NCBI RefSeq assembly: GCF_030867095.1
Contig: NC_081832.1
Span: 40,247,756-40,311,755 of the forward strand
Direction of reading: 5' to 3'
DNA: 64,000 bases
Origin: Alligator mississippiensis
Lineage: Eukaryota > Chordata > Crocodylia > Alligatoridae
Shown: in pieces, positions 42,936 to 55,478 of the stretch
Layout: every line of letters begins with the position of its first letter
How positions within the stretch are numbered: the first letter of the stretch is position 1
Notes under the pieces: model-generated
The model's database searches: none
What the model was told of the DNA's origin: nothing
The model's input: the letters and a program-made list of their open reading frames with translations, nothing else
Translations under genes and position numbers: made by a program

Positions 42936-43440
42936 TTAGGCCTGTGAGAGTCGGCAGCGATCCGATCCGGCTTCGGATCTGGCCACTTCAGATGGCTGCG
43001 ATCTGATCCGGAGCTCTGGACTGGGTTTCTGCCACGATCTGACTGAAGTGGCTCCGAAGCTTCAGAGCCGCCTCGGAGATCCAGCCATAGGGTATAATGG
43101 GGAATCAATGAAATATCTATAACCTTGTTGTTTTTTGTCCAATTTAGATGAAACTTGTAGAGATGGTAGCCTCTGCTAAGAGCATGAAATCTGCCAAGTT
43201 TCAAGAATATCAGTGCAGGGGTTTGGGGGGAACTGTACCCCAAATTCTTGAAAGCAAAACTCATGTCACAGCTGTGTATTACACCACAGGGGGGTCAAAA
43301 CTGCAGGGATGGTAGCTCTTACATAGGCCACAAAGCCTGCCAAGTTTCAAGGAGATCAGTTAAGGGGTTTGGGGGGACTGCACCTCAAGCTGTGGACCAG
43401 CAAAACGTGTGACATGGGTGCTTTTGGGACTGACTGTGTC
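42936..43440. mobile_element. hAT-like element with GATCCG subterminal boxes and a 146-base duplication
   Basis: The left end 'aggcctgtgagagtcggcag' is followed by repeated gatccgatccgg/gatctgatccgg words on both strands (42955-43080), like hAT subterminal repeats. Further in, a block with 'gatggtagc...ctgccaagtttcaag...aggggtttgggggg...actg' occurs twice, at about 43162 and 43308, a 146-base period. The right tip was not found; the boundary at 43440 is approximate. No protein. Confidence 0.55.
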
Positions 43441-43599
43441 TGTCTTGGGGCGGGGAAGGGAGACACTACTGCAGGACCATCAGCCAAAACAGTCCCTTCA
43501 AATCTCAGAGAATAATTAGTTAGGAGACCATGGCTACCTATGTCTGTGGTCTGTCATACAATTTCTTGCAGCATAGGTACAGGTAAAACAGACCCCTAT

Positions 43600-44312
43600 A
43601 AGAACTCAGCCAGGATCAAATTTAGATCATATTTCTTCAGCAGGGATCCAAATGGCCCTAAATCTGCCTGTAGCTGGGTCTTCTATCTGGGAGTGGTTGT
43701 TCTGTCCCTGGAGTATCTTCTTAGCCCTTGGCCTTGCTGCCTCTCAGACAAAACTCCCCTTCCCTCATCTTCCACATGTCTTGTTGGTATTAACCTTTAG
43801 AAAGTGGGAGGCTGCCCCACAACTTCCCAAGCCAGATCTTGCCTTAAGGCCTCACAGGTGTTATCACTTATCCATTCAACCTCCAGTGTGGCCTGCTCCT
43901 CCTGGAGCATTTTGCCTCTCTCAGCTGCTCCTGGATGCAGCCTTCCTGCTTGGAATCACACACACTGCTGCTTGTAGGCCTCTGGTCCCACTCTTAGCTC
44001 CCTTCTGGGCCCCTGGGAGACTCCTCTACCCTTAGTCCCTTTCCCAACCTCCAGACTGTCCCAGGCTGTACTCTAGGACTCAGGAGGTACAGCCATCCTG
44101 CTCAGGCAATCTTCCCTTAGTGGCTTCCAGGACTCTACTGCCTGCTCAGTTCAGGGCCTGGGCTTATATCCTTTCTAAGCCCAGCCGCCTTCTTGGTCAT
44201 GTGTTCCCTGATTGCCTTTCTGCCAGACCTGCAGCCTGCCTCAGCTACAGCCTACCTGCTCTTAAAGTGACAAGCAGGCCACGCCCTGTCACAGTGCCCC
44301 ACAGTGATGCCA
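43600..44312 (-). mobile_element. Solo LTR-like element, third copy (minus strand)
   Basis: Read on the minus strand it starts TGTGACAGGGCGTGGCC (44310 downward), followed by a 'cttaaagtgaca'-type box (44260-44271 on the plus strand) shared with 27251 and 31666. A TATA-like ggatataag (44163-44171) comes next. The pyrimidine-rich body, with 'ctcccttctgggcccctggg' words, continues to about 43600. The 3' edge is not defined. No retroviral coding sequence is seen. Orientation is the same as in the other two copies. Confidence 0.45.
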
Positions 44313-46396
44313 GCCATCTCCCCTCTTCTGTACACAGGTCTGGGAAATTGCAGACCCCATAGTACAGTCGTTTTCCTTCTGTTTTGCAATGAGATATTTT
44401 TGATACTGAAGGTACTGCTTTGCTACTTACAGAGACAGCTCTGTGCCCAATGGCCCCTGACCAACTGGCCTACATAAAAGCATGGGACGACCTGCAAAAG
44501 CATTTGGTTCCTTTGAGAGGAAGCTGAGTACCCTTAGTAACAGTCAGGATTGAGACTTATTTAAACTTTGGCTTTTCTCATGATTAGGAGGAAAGGAGAG
44601 ATTGTGTCTTGAGTCTCCTCAGTGACAGTGGGAAATGCAGGAAATACAGCTACCTTTCTAGTAGGTTGTGGTGCCCTTTGAGGAACCCAGCAGACTGCGA
44701 TGGCACTGGAGAGCACCATTTCCAGGGAGAGTCAGCGAGCTCCTGTGATGATAATGTGGTTGTATTGGGGGCTTTTTATATATTGTATGTTGAAAGTGGT
44801 TTTTTGGAGAGTTAATGGCTGGATTTCAGAGGGGTTGGCTAACTGCACTCCAATATGGGGATGGTGCTGGAAGGGCCCTTTCCTGAGAACCCTGGCTCTT
44901 TCTAGAAGCTGGGGTTGGGGGACAAAATATAAGCAGGAAAGCTGGACCGTGCACATGCCTGTGCATATGTCAGGGTCTGCCAGCCTGCAGCTTGCTGGTG
45001 TGAGGTCTCAGAGAGTAGAGACAGAGTCTGCTACACGGAGACTGTGGCTGGAAAGGCTGGAGCAGTGGGGCACAGGCAACCTGATGAGAGCCATCAGAGA
45101 AGCTGAGCCATCTGGGAATGAGGGGGAGTTTGCTATAGAGACAATGTTGACTCGTCCCTGACACTGGAACCAGCCAGGGACTGAGAAGTAAGATCTGACC
45201 AGATGAGAGTGTGAAAAATATTAGGAGATAGTGTGTTTTAAATCTTTATGTTCTGTCTTCCCCAGTTATATTGTAGTGTTTTGTTTTGTTTTTTGCCTAA
45301 TTATTAAAGTTGGTTTTGCTTTATGCCTAAATTGTAGCTGTCCTGTAATTGGATATTTCACTTCATAATCAGTTTTCACCCTCATGGCCTTGGCAGACAC
45401 AGGGTCCCATCTCAACTCCTCTGGGCTGGTTGAGAGGCCCCAGAAGCCAAGGGTAGCTGCTCCTGTTCTCTGGCATTTGCACAGAGCAGAGAGCTAACAC
45501 TTTCTGAGGCCTAGAAAATCTACTGGTTCTTGCCCAGGCCACTGTATTCAGTATGGAGGAACATATTACTGGCTCCAGACTCTGCAATGATGCCAGCCCT
45601 AAGGACCTTTGATGTGAATCTTGGAGGGACCAAAATCAGGCTTATGGTAGGAACTCAGCTTCTGTGCCGGTACAATAACAGCTACCACTGGGGATAGCCC
45701 CCTAGTTGGCTTTTGTACAATAAAAGCTGCTCAGGGAAGTAAACAGCCCTCCAGTAGCCTCCTGCCAGTCATTCCTTCTCTCAAACACTGCCTGAAGAAG
45801 ACACTGTCCCCATTTATAAGATGGAGGGCTCTGAATGAGCTCTAAAACCAGCTTGGCCTCAGAAAGGGATTTTCCCAGCTGCAAGAAGGAGGGATATGGA
45901 ATAGCAAGAAGTTTAGGTTGGATTTTGCTGGCTTGTGTCTATAATGACAGCAAGGACAGGGGGGCTTTTGGAGCTGTGGATCACTTACCCCAGCTACAGA
46001 GTTCAGAAATCAGTGACTCCAGTTCATTAGCAGGGAGATGAAGAAATACCAATGGAGCTACTGACCAGTTGGTGCCAGGGGGGAGGGCTGTACAAGGGCT
46101 GGGGTCTGTGTGTGTCTTGGTTTGGGGGCAGGCTGTTTCTCTCCCTTGTTACCAGATTTGCCCATTACTTTGGGGTGTGCTCATTTATTACGGATACATT
46201 TCTAGGGTCTTAGTAATTCTGTCAACGTGCTGCTTGTGTTACTTGTGTTTCTGTACGGAGCTGTATCTCTCCCTTCTGCAAGTCTTCACCCCCAATGGAG
46301 CTATCCTGCAGGACTCAGTTTCAATGGGGCTGGATTCCTCCAGTCACCAAATCAGTCATACACACACAAACACACACAGATTAACGTGACATGCCT
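44313..46396. other. Unclassified, no gene seen
   Basis: Ordinary composition with frames up to 153 residues (44700-45161, plus strand) that lack any recognisable motif. The 3' side near 45240-45370 has a 'ttattaaagttggttttgct' end that might be an LTR-type poly(A) region, but I could not support an element. Confidence 0.35.
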
Positions 46397-46632
46397 GACC
46401 CGGCTGGGTTGATCACCATGGACAGGCTGACACCCTCATATGCCAAGAATCAGTTCATCAGAGCTACAATAAACTGCAGTCAGACACAAGCACACAGGTG
46501 AACAGAATCCTTCTGAATCCAGCTGGGTGTCTAGCTGACACCCTCATGGGCCAGCATTCAGTTCATAAGGGCACATCTGAGTCAAACTGGGTCAATCAGC
46601 CTGTACAAGCTGATCCCCTTATGTGTTTCAAA
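46397..46632 (+). repeat. Imperfect tandem repeat, two to three units
   Basis: A module 'ggctgggt..tc..', 'agctgacaccctcatatgcc' and 'agaatcagttcat' (46401-46460) recurs as 'agctgggtgtctagctgaca', 'ccctcatgggccagcattca', 'gttcat' (46519-46567) and more weakly as 'actgggtcaatcagcctgta' with 'ctgatccccttatg' (46578-46625). Unit size is about 50-115 bases with spacers. Function unknown. Confidence 0.45.
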
Positions 46633-48420
46633 CTCAGCAAGTCCCAATCTTTGGCCTCCTGATGAGCAGACCCCACAGTATTTTTGGGCTTCATAGGGAT
46701 CTTTAACTTAGGTAAAAGAAGTGTTGCTGCAAAGCACGTGAGGAAGGAGGACTATAAAAGTTATTTATTGCTAAGTATATGAAATATATAATGGTACTAG
46801 TAGTAATAGCCATGCAAAGGAAAAACAAACACAAACAATTACAATATTACCCTGGTTTCACTAAGTATTTGGGGAAACTTAGCTCAAGCTTAACTAATAC
46901 AGTTCAGTTTCAAAAATTTATGCATAGAGAGAAAAGAGAGAGAAAGCACTGGGATCTCACCAGTCCAAGGTACCTGGGTTGCAAAGCTGACAGGTAAAGT
47001 TCGTAGCACAATCCTTGAAGGGAGACGATATGTTTCCTCCAGCCTCTCGAGAAGAACAGTGGATGGTATCAGAGATATTTCTTCTTGAAGCACACACACT
47101 GCTGCTTTTTTACAGATTTTTATACCCTCAGTTCAGCTTTTTCAAAGCATTCTCAATAGTGTAAATCATTGTCTTTTCTATTGACAGGGGGTTATCTGGT
47201 TTGGAACATCTCCAGAAACTGCTTGATAATCAGGAAACACATAAGGTTAGGGAGTAACCAGACACTTGAGAGCCAGCTTGAAATTCATATGTATAGCAGC
47301 TATACTGATGGGATATCTCATGGTTTCTTCAGAAACAATAGATAGCTTGCAGCATCAGGGTTTTGGATTTTTACTTGTGAACAAGCCTCAGTTTAGCATG
47401 ACTTTTCCAGATCTTACTATAGTGTTTTAACAGACTTAAGGCAATTATTGGAGTGTTTATAACCTTTGGGCAGGAGGACTTCCACCAGTCATCCCAAGAA
47501 AAGTATGACAACACTTGTGGTCAGGGCTTCAACAGGCTGGACGCTGTGATGAACCCCTTTACTATTGTTCAAATGTTGCCCATACTCCCTCTGACTCGGT
47601 CTCTTGCCTCAGCATTCCCTAACCCAGCAACCAAGTTTTAGTCAATCAAGTTTAAATTGGCCTCCCATAGTGGGACTGGGGAATGTACAGCCCGAGATGC
47701 CTATTAGAGGTGTGTGTGTGTCTGGGGGGTGAAAGTCCTTTGTAAATCCAGATTAGAACTGGTCTGATAAATGCTGAGCTGGGTGTGTGTAAATGTGGGT
47801 TGATTAGCATTTGGAGCACAGATTTCCCATCATGCAGTGCTCCCCTGCTTCTCTGATCCCAGAATTCACTGCAGTCTCTGCTTCAGGCTTTCTGTTCTCC
47901 ATCTCTCATGTAGATGAATGGTCTTCTGGTTCCATCTCAGATGCAAATGAGACCTAGGGCAGTTGTTTCACTCTTGTTACTCTTATCTGGAAGGTTTTAG
48001 GTGTGTCTCTCACTGCATCTTAATCAGTTTCATTTGCGGGGGGGGGGGGAATTCTTTGTGAGTCAGACAGCCTGTGTCCTGTGCCATGGCTCCCCAGGAA
48101 CACACAGCTGAGAGGTAACACCTCGGTGTGCCCACTGCATCTCAAAAGTGCTCATTGCTCTTCCAGGGACAGGTTACCTCACTTATAAATTCTCACAAGC
48201 TTTGCAAGAGGCCCAACCTGAAAGGAGGGCTTGAGTTTGCTAGAGCTAGAGTTTCTCTAGTTCTTTGTACAAGCCTGTGTTAATCTTATTAGGAAGACTC
48301 TGGGGATGCTTGGAAGTAAGGGCTGATCTCTTTTCTGGATGCAGATTAGCAACCCCTTGCCAAATCCTTTCATAAAGCCTTTTTTAACATTCTCATCCTA
48401 CCTGGAGGGAGAGAAAGCAG
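46633..48420. other. No gene seen
   Basis: Ordinary A/T-leaning sequence. TATA-like words occur on both strands ('actataaaagttattt' near 46750; 'gagggtataaaaatctg' on the minus strand near 47125), but I found no other LTR feature. A G10 run lies near 48038-48050. No coding or repeat structure stands out. Confidence 0.35.
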
Positions 48421-48482
48421 GATGATACAACCCACTTTGGGAATGATACAACCACTTTGGGTAATAAACCCACTTTGGGAAC
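48421..48482 (+). repeat. Short tandem repeat, unit about 21 bases, three units
   Basis: 'gatacaacccactttgggaa', 'tgatacaaccactttgggta' and 'ataaacccactttgggaac' follow one another. Confidence 0.7.
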
Positions 48483-51400
48483 ACCTGCCTGTACAGCCTC
48501 CTGCTGCCCACATGGAGGATAAGGTACCAGTTCTACCTGGTAGCCATAAAGAAATTCTTTAGCTCAGGTGCTGGTTGTCTTTTTTGAGAATGAAAGTAAG
48601 GGCCAAGACAGGAGTGTAGCTCCCCAGTGTAGGCAGTCTCCTTAGCCATAGAGGGAGGTATTTGTTGGCACCCTGTGAATTCAGTGTATCACATGGCAGG
48701 CATCCATCCCATGAGGGGTATTCACTCCTTTCCCACTCAGGTGTGTGGTGCAAGAGCCTGTGATGGCCTACAGATACTCTGCAATGGTTCCTAACAATCT
48801 CTTTCAGTGCCTGCTTCTATCTGTGCTCTTGGGCACTGAGAGGGGTGAACCTGGGGAAAATAGAACTATGTGAAGGCAGAACTGCAGAATGCCATTCTTT
48901 GCTATGCACACAAAGCTCTGTATCCAACATCATCTCTGATGAGGTCTATTGACAGAGAATCCTTTGGTCTCAAAAGAGTAGGCCCAAAGACTCATAAAGC
49001 TAAAAGTGTTTTTTTCATAGTCAAAATCCAGTATTTGCCTGTGTTAGACTGTATAGATATTGTGTTATTTTTCTTCCCAGTGAACAGGTTCTTGTTAGTT
49101 GGCACATCTGCTCCTTCCAGATGTTGTGAGTAGTGAAAGAGGCTGGCTACTTAGCCCACAGCTGCTCCATGCTTTGCTTTCATTTGAACTGAAAACATTC
49201 TGGGTGTGCAGCTCTTTGAAGTTGAAACATCCCTTCCCACATCCAATCCATTGCTCTATAGACTCATCCTCACACAGGCCTTCTATGGCATCCAGCACCA
49301 GAGAACTAGGCAAGGAGAACCAACTGCCAGCAGCTTCATGAGGGATGGGATCCCAGGCACTGCCTCTGAGAGAGGTATTTTACATTTATTTGTCCCCTGC
49401 TTAGAGGACTGGAATAGCCAGGGGGCTCTGGATTGGGAATAAAGGGCATTAGGAGAGCTAGGTGCAGAGAGCTCTAGACTGGGATAAACAGAAGGGATGG
49501 GATAGCAAGACACTTGTCTAAGACCAAGGATGCTCTGGCAGAACTGGTGTTGAGGGAGCCCGTAACAGGGGCCCTTTATTCTTTTTACTGAATGCTGGGT
49601 GAAAGCTTCAGTGAGGTAGATTGTTGAACTGTAAGTCTTCTTGCCCAAAGGCAAGTTGCAGGTGCAGGCAACAAAAAGACAGACTCCAGAACAATCAATC
49701 TATTAATTAGTAAGGAGGGACCTCTGTACCCCATTAGGGAAGGAAAGCCTGGTGACCAGAAGGTATAGAGCCAGGCAGTTCGCTCCTAGGCTGAGTGGTC
49801 AGACTGACCTATGCTAGGCTCAGGGAAAGAGGTCTGCAGGACTTGAGAGCAGCAGGCAGCTACGTCTTGTTTTTTTAAATTTGTGTTTGCTGTGAGGCAT
49901 GGGAGTGGCTTCTGAGGAAAAGGCAGGCCACTAAGGGTGCCTAGGGAAGGGCATGTTTGAACTTGGCAATAAGCCACTATGGATCCCTGGGAAAGGTGCT
50001 ATGAGTGTTAAGTGAGTTCAGAGAGACTGAGGCCCCTGGGGCCAGAGAGTAAGAGGGAAAAGAACAAGAGCCCTGATGACTGCTATTTGGGGACCACTGT
50101 AAGAACCTCCCACTGAGGACTAGTAAAAGACCTACAGAAAGAAACCTAACCAACAGCTGCAATGGACCCTAGGAATTTGTGTGGATAGGTTGATGGAGGC
50201 CAATTAAGGGGGAGAGATGCCCTGCCTAGGATTAGAGTTCAAAGATTGGGCTACAGTGAGGATGTCTGATGCTGAACAGGCTGGAGTGAGACACCTCTAG
50301 ACTTACTCTGTTATTCTGAGGGCAGCCTCCCAAATTCATAAGAGTTTTGTTTTTTTTCCATCAAGATGTGCTATGTGAGAAGAGGGTAGTACCCCGGGGA
50401 GATGCAATGAGAAATAGGGCTAGTGGGGCCACTAGAGGGTGCCACAGCTGCCTTCAGATGTATAGTCCTGCTACTTAGCTCAGGACTGGGTAAGTGGGTG
50501 GATTAGGAGTGGGGGCATTAGAGAACTGTGCATAGGAGTAAAGCATGGCTGGAATGGCCACATGCCTATATGTCAGAACTGAGAGGCTCTAGCAGAAGGG
50601 AACCCAGAGCAGTGATAGCAGAGCTCTGAGTCAGCCCTGAGGGGTTTACCAGAGCCATATGGAAAGAGTTCAGGATTAGATTAGCAAAGAGCTGCATGTC
50701 AGGACAATGGAGTCCTGATAGAACTTCTGGGGAGCTCATGACTGGGATAACTGGGGCTATGGGTTAGGATTCAGGAGCCTGGGTAGACCTATGTGTTAGA
50801 AAGCTGTAGAACTGCTGCCTTCATGTCCCGTATCTGTAGACCTAGGAAACAGCAGCTAAAAGTATGAAGCTGTGTGGGATTAAGTAGAGTTCTCCCTGTT
50901 TCCCCTCCCTTCCCCCTGTTTGAGCAGCCTGAGTTGGACAGGAGTGAGACTGCCTATTGCAGTAGGTAGAGGGAAGGCTGCAGGAAGTACAGGTACCATC
51001 CCAGCAATTTCTTCCCACCTGATTAGGGCCATTAATTGCATAGTCTCAGCAAACCTGACAGAGTCAGTAGGTGTCAGCGTGTGAGCGATCCATACCCAGC
51101 ACCATCCATCAGGCAGCTGGCAAACACCATGTGACACCCCTCCCTGATTTATCTGAGGCCAGCAGAGTCATGGAAAACAGCTGGTAAATCCTTCCCCATT
51201 ATCCAGCTAGTTATTAATGCAGCCAAGTGTGATTGCAGTTGGTGATTCAGAGGGAAAGACCTGGGTAGTGCTGGAGAAATCAGCATATGGCACCTCACAT
51301 GATTCCCCAGCAGAGAGGCCACAGCTCACTTGCTAACTCAGCTCCAGACCAAGGGCTGGCTGGAGTAAACAGCATGTGCCGCCAGTAGGGGCGCTCAGGA

Positions 51401-51784
51401 AATTATCTGCCCATCCCAAAGCTCTGAACAGGGAAACAAAGGAAGGCTTTCATGCCTGTAAAGGGAGGAAATTCAACAGTCCTGTCCTGTTTCTCCTCTG
51501 GCCCAGCTGAGACCCGACCTTCAACCGTGACCCGCTGTTTCCCAGCAAGGGAATAAAAATCCTCCAGACCAGCCCTGTTCCTCCCTGGAAGAACCAAGAC
51601 ACTTCTGTCCTTCCCCACACAAGCTCTTCAGGTACTCAGCTCCCATAGCTTTGCCTTGAATGTTCTCCCTCTCCTACAGATTAGGCCAGGTCTGTTAGGT
51701 CAGTGACCTTCTTAGTTTCTCTTCTAATCTTTAAGGGTTTGCCTCCCCATCTTGGCTCTTCTGCATACAGCTAACAGGCTTACC
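48483..51784. other. Repeat-poor stretch, no gene seen
   Basis: Over 3 kb without a transposon tip or LINE frame that I recognise. Frames are short and show no domain. It may be old unique sequence (intergenic or intronic). No splice-framed exon could be supported. Confidence 0.4.
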
Positions 51785-52015
51785 CCCATGGAAGCCACCA
51801 GACTGGATCAGACCTTAGGACCATCTGGTCCAGAACCTGGTCCCCAGGAGTGGCCATCACCAGCATCTTCAGAGCTATAGGCAGATGGGTGGTGGCCTAT
51901 CCTCCACATTCAGTGTCCTCCATGCTCTGATGGTTAGAGACGGGTATAACCCAGAATCTCTAGGTTATATCTCCCTCCTCAAATGTTTGCTGCCATTAAT
52001 TAACATGACTGGATA
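51785..52015 (-). mobile_element. Old LINE-like 3' end (minus strand)
   Basis: The plus strand reads 'ccagactggatcagacctta', 'ggaccatctggtccagaacc', then 'caggagtggccatcaccagc' and a 'cttcagag' word. The reverse complement resembles a CR1/L2-related 3' module, and the segment at 60410-60475 reads that module in the forward direction ('gaacagatggacctcaggtg', 'tgatccaggctgg'). Divergence is high. Confidence 0.4.
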
Positions 52016-52926
52016 TGCTTGTTATGCAAAATCCCTCCCTGGATCTTGCTGGGACCTGGGACATAATCTGCATCCTTCAGGAAGTGTTCCCTCTCTTGTC
52101 CTGGCAGCAAAAGCACCAGGGTGTGTTAGACCACCCAATCCATAAGGTCACTGCACTAGAGTGAGTGTCTTAGTTACAACAAGAAAGGACTGGCTGGGAT
52201 GTTCCATAATCCTGTCTGGGAAATACCTGGAACTGTTAGAGTGTGGTGATGGCTGCATGGAGGGCATGCCATGATAGTGCCAGGGGCACAAGGAGGGGAA
52301 GGCTGTTGAGCCCTGAAAAGGGGCAGTGTGTGTAGCTTACTGAGGAAATGGGGATGGTAAGTGTCCTACTGAGTGGAGAGGGGCAGCAGGGGAACTGTGT
52401 CTTAACTCTTAGCGGTATGGTGTATGGCTTCCCAGCTGATGGGCACCTTTGTGTTGTCACCTACACGAGCACAGGGGGTGAAGGTTGGAGAGCCAGAAGG
52501 GAGTCAGGAGAGTCAGCATTTGAGGGCAGATAGTGTGCAGTGGCTAGAAGAGGTGAGGGTGAATAGAAGCTGGAGTTGGTGGCAGGAGGTTGCTGGAAAT
52601 CAAAGACCTGAACTCAGCAGGGAGGAAAGCTGTGGGATTTGTGAGAGGATGGGGAACTAAACTGTGGGTGGGAATTCCTTATGGGATATAACAGAAGGTA
52701 CTGTGCTAACCTGTAGTGCTGGGTGCAAGGGATTAGGAAAGGGTTGGTGCATAGGGATGTTGGAATGAACTTGGAAGAGCTTCTCCCATCCTATTGCTCC
52801 CTGATTTCAATTTCAACCTGCTAATCATGTATTAAAGTCTACACGGTTTCATACATACCAGAGCATTAGAGTTTGTTAACTAACATAGCATACATGAAGT
52901 CTAAGTCTAGACCAGGCCTCTTACAC
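52016..52926. other. No gene seen
   Basis: Ordinary composition and short frames; no transposon tip recognised. Confidence 0.4.
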
Positions 52927-52975
52927 AAGTGTGTGCACACATATGTGCACATGTGCACGCACAGACAGACACACT
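52927..52975. repeat. Alternating purine-pyrimidine tract (Z-DNA candidate)
   Basis: The sequence 'gtgtgtgcacacatatgtgc' continuing with 'acatgtgcacgcacag' is nearly perfectly alternating and partly self-complementary (gtgtgcacac; tgtgcacatgtgca). Such tracts can adopt Z-DNA or cruciform form. Confidence 0.6.
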
Positions 52976-53874
52976 ACACATAGTGACTGATACTGATATG
53001 CATATGCATAATATATCTTACTCTTACTAATAAGCAGCCGAGGCTACACAGAAGATACATATCCAAGTCCAGACACATGGCCACTTACACATCTATGTTC
53101 ACTGCCTAGCACACTTAACTTCATGCTCTCTTTTGCACACTTCCTAATGCAGCCATGTACCACAGCTATGCATATTCCTTTTACTCTAAGATGCAATTTT
53201 GCCCTCTGCATTGACGTTACTATTAAGGAAAAAAAAGTATGAGTGAGCTGGAGTGCAGCCATAAGCAGCACTTTTTGGCTGTGTGCTGAGCAGGTGCAGC
53301 TGACAATTAGCTGCCTCTTTCCAGGCTCTTCATTTAGTTCTGCAAGGTTATTTTGAAAATTAAATATTCAATTAATGATTCAGTGACTTTGTGCAGTTTT
53401 GTGCTTCCTCCCAGGGACAAGAGCCAGCTGTGCCACTGGAGCAACTTCTGCATGCTGCTTAGCACCTCTGGTGACCCGGGGACAGGTTGGGGGCGGGGGA
53501 GGTGTTGAGCATTATAGTGTGTGGAAGAACCTGGACCAGGGAGGAAGAAAAGCCTCTTCTTCCTTGCAGCTTCCTGCTCCTTAGCCCCCTTCCAAGTCAC
53601 ATTTTAAATGACATAAACTCATCAAAGTGTCAAGTCCTGGATTTTGTAGGGAAAGATAAACAGGCATATGTCATTGTGGCAGAAAGTAGGTAACGTTGAG
53701 TCATGTTAGACTCTGTCATAGAACAAGTTGTTCCACAGTTGCCTAAGAAGACAATGTTAAAAATACAGTCTATAAAAGCCCTGAGCTGAGTCCCACTTAA
53801 TGCTGCCTCTGCCCACCCACTGCCTCCCGCCTGTCTGCAGGTGATACTGCCCATCCCCACAATTCCCCAGCCTT
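52976..53874. other. No gene seen
   Basis: Ordinary sequence; frames under 90 residues without motif. Confidence 0.4.
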
Positions 53875-53921
53875 GTGCCTCTCAAACATCTCATGTATTG
53901 TGCCTCTCAAACATCTCATGA
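53875..53921 (+). repeat. 25-base direct duplication
   Basis: 'tgtgcctctcaaacatctca' followed by 'tgtat' is repeated immediately as 'tgtgcctctcaaacatctca' 'tgaag'. The near identity suggests a recent slippage event. Confidence 0.75.
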
Positions 53922-55384
53922 AGCCCCCCCCTTCCCTCCACCCCCTCCTCAGCATCAACTGCAGCTGGTGCTTCCAGCTTTATTGTTGTTTTTTTTAATT
54001 TTTGTTACTTAAAATATCCTGACACAATGAAAGAAAATCAGAAAAGCTTATGTTGTTTTGCTAATTCCTGTTCCCCTCACATTCTTGGAGTCCAAATCTT
54101 TTGCTATTCTGCAGAGCCACCTGCTTTTAACCAGCAAATATTCTCACGGGCAAATCTATATTCTACTGTCAAAAGGAAGTAGTACAATGCCTGTTTGCTG
54201 TGTAGCACTTTTTAGAATATGTTCAAAACTCAAAGGAGAATGAAGAAACATCTCAACACAGCTGTAAGATTCTTTCCAAAGCATCTGCTGCCCATGAACT
54301 GTGCCCCGTTGAACTGGGCAAAACAAACAAATTAGCAATACACAGAATTAAATCAGCAACATGTACATTAAACTAAGGCTAAAAATAGAAATGTTTGTGA
54401 GCCAGGAAATGCAAACATTAAGAATAAATGTGTAACCTTAACTTTGTCCAGTGGTATATAGACATAATCATCTGGGCCTCACACGCTCCAGTACTAAGGC
54501 AACAAGTACTCCATCTTCTCTGTAGCGTATCACTTGAAAAAAAGCTTGTAATAACCTGTCCAAAGGCTAAAGTAAAAATCCAGGTTGCAGTCAGGGAGAG
54601 CCAAATTTGACTGTTTCTACTTTGCTTTTGTATTTCCTGCATTTTAGTTCAAAAACAATTCTAGGGAGGGATCCTCAGCTGCTGGAAACTGCCTTTTAAA
54701 CTCAGAAGAGCTATTGCACCTCCTGAGGATCTGAGCTGGAGATTTTATTTCCTTTGATTTTTATTCTCCATAAAACAAAAATACAAGGTAAAAATGTTCA
54801 GAGGGACCAGGCAGCAGTAGTATACTCATCTCCCTCCTGCAGGATGAGACACTCCAAGACATAGGGACTTTAGCACAAAACTCTGGAGAGTTGACCAGAG
54901 TGAAGTTTTCTGTGCTGAAAGCTTTTTTCTAATTAGGTTCCAGCTATAGGTCAGATCCTGCAATCACACCCACACTGACAGATCCCTCTATCCTTGCTGA
55001 TTTGGCTGCAAGTTTGAGGACTATAATGTTAATCCACTGGGATACTAGGACTTCTTTCTTTTCCAAGCAGTGAAAGAGACCAGCTGTTGGTTAGGACAGA
55101 GCTTCCTAAACATTCAAGACTACACAGTAGTTAGGCACATTTAGACAAGTGCTCTGACATACCCTGAAAATGGGGGATGGGTATGTTTTCACCTTGCTTT
55201 AACCCAAAGGAAAACAAAGGGAATTTGCTCAGCCTTGTTGCTGAAAACCTCATTTCTGGGCTTGAACAAATCTTATGGAAATTCAATCTCAAAATGAGAG
55301 CAGCTGCAGAGGAGATGTCTGAAAGTGTTGCCAATACCAAAGCTATAGGCATTTCACCAGCTGTATGGCAGACAGGTCACAAAT
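53922..55384. other. Repeat-poor stretch, no gene seen
   Basis: A/T-leaning sequence with frames under 105 residues. No transposon or RNA gene recognised. Confidence 0.4.
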
Positions 55385-55478
55385 ATTGTCTCTACTGTAT
55401 ACTGGGGGAAACTGAGGCTCAGAGTGGGAGATGTGACCATGCTAATAGTGGCAAAGCCAGGAAACATAACCCTGTCCT
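55385..55478 (+). mobile_element. MIR-like old SINE fragment
   Basis: 'gggggaaactgaggctcaga' 'gtgggagatgtgaccatgct' 'aatagtggcaaagccagg' follows the order of the MIR core and tail (gaaactgaggc, then gtgac, then agtggcagagcc). MIR-type SINEs are shared across amniotes, and a divergence of this size is expected. Only about 90 bases are recognisable. Confidence 0.55.

Noticed and set aside
44700..45161. 153-residue plus-strand frame considered as a host exon
   Set aside because: No domain, no clear splice-site pair, and no homology that I recognise.
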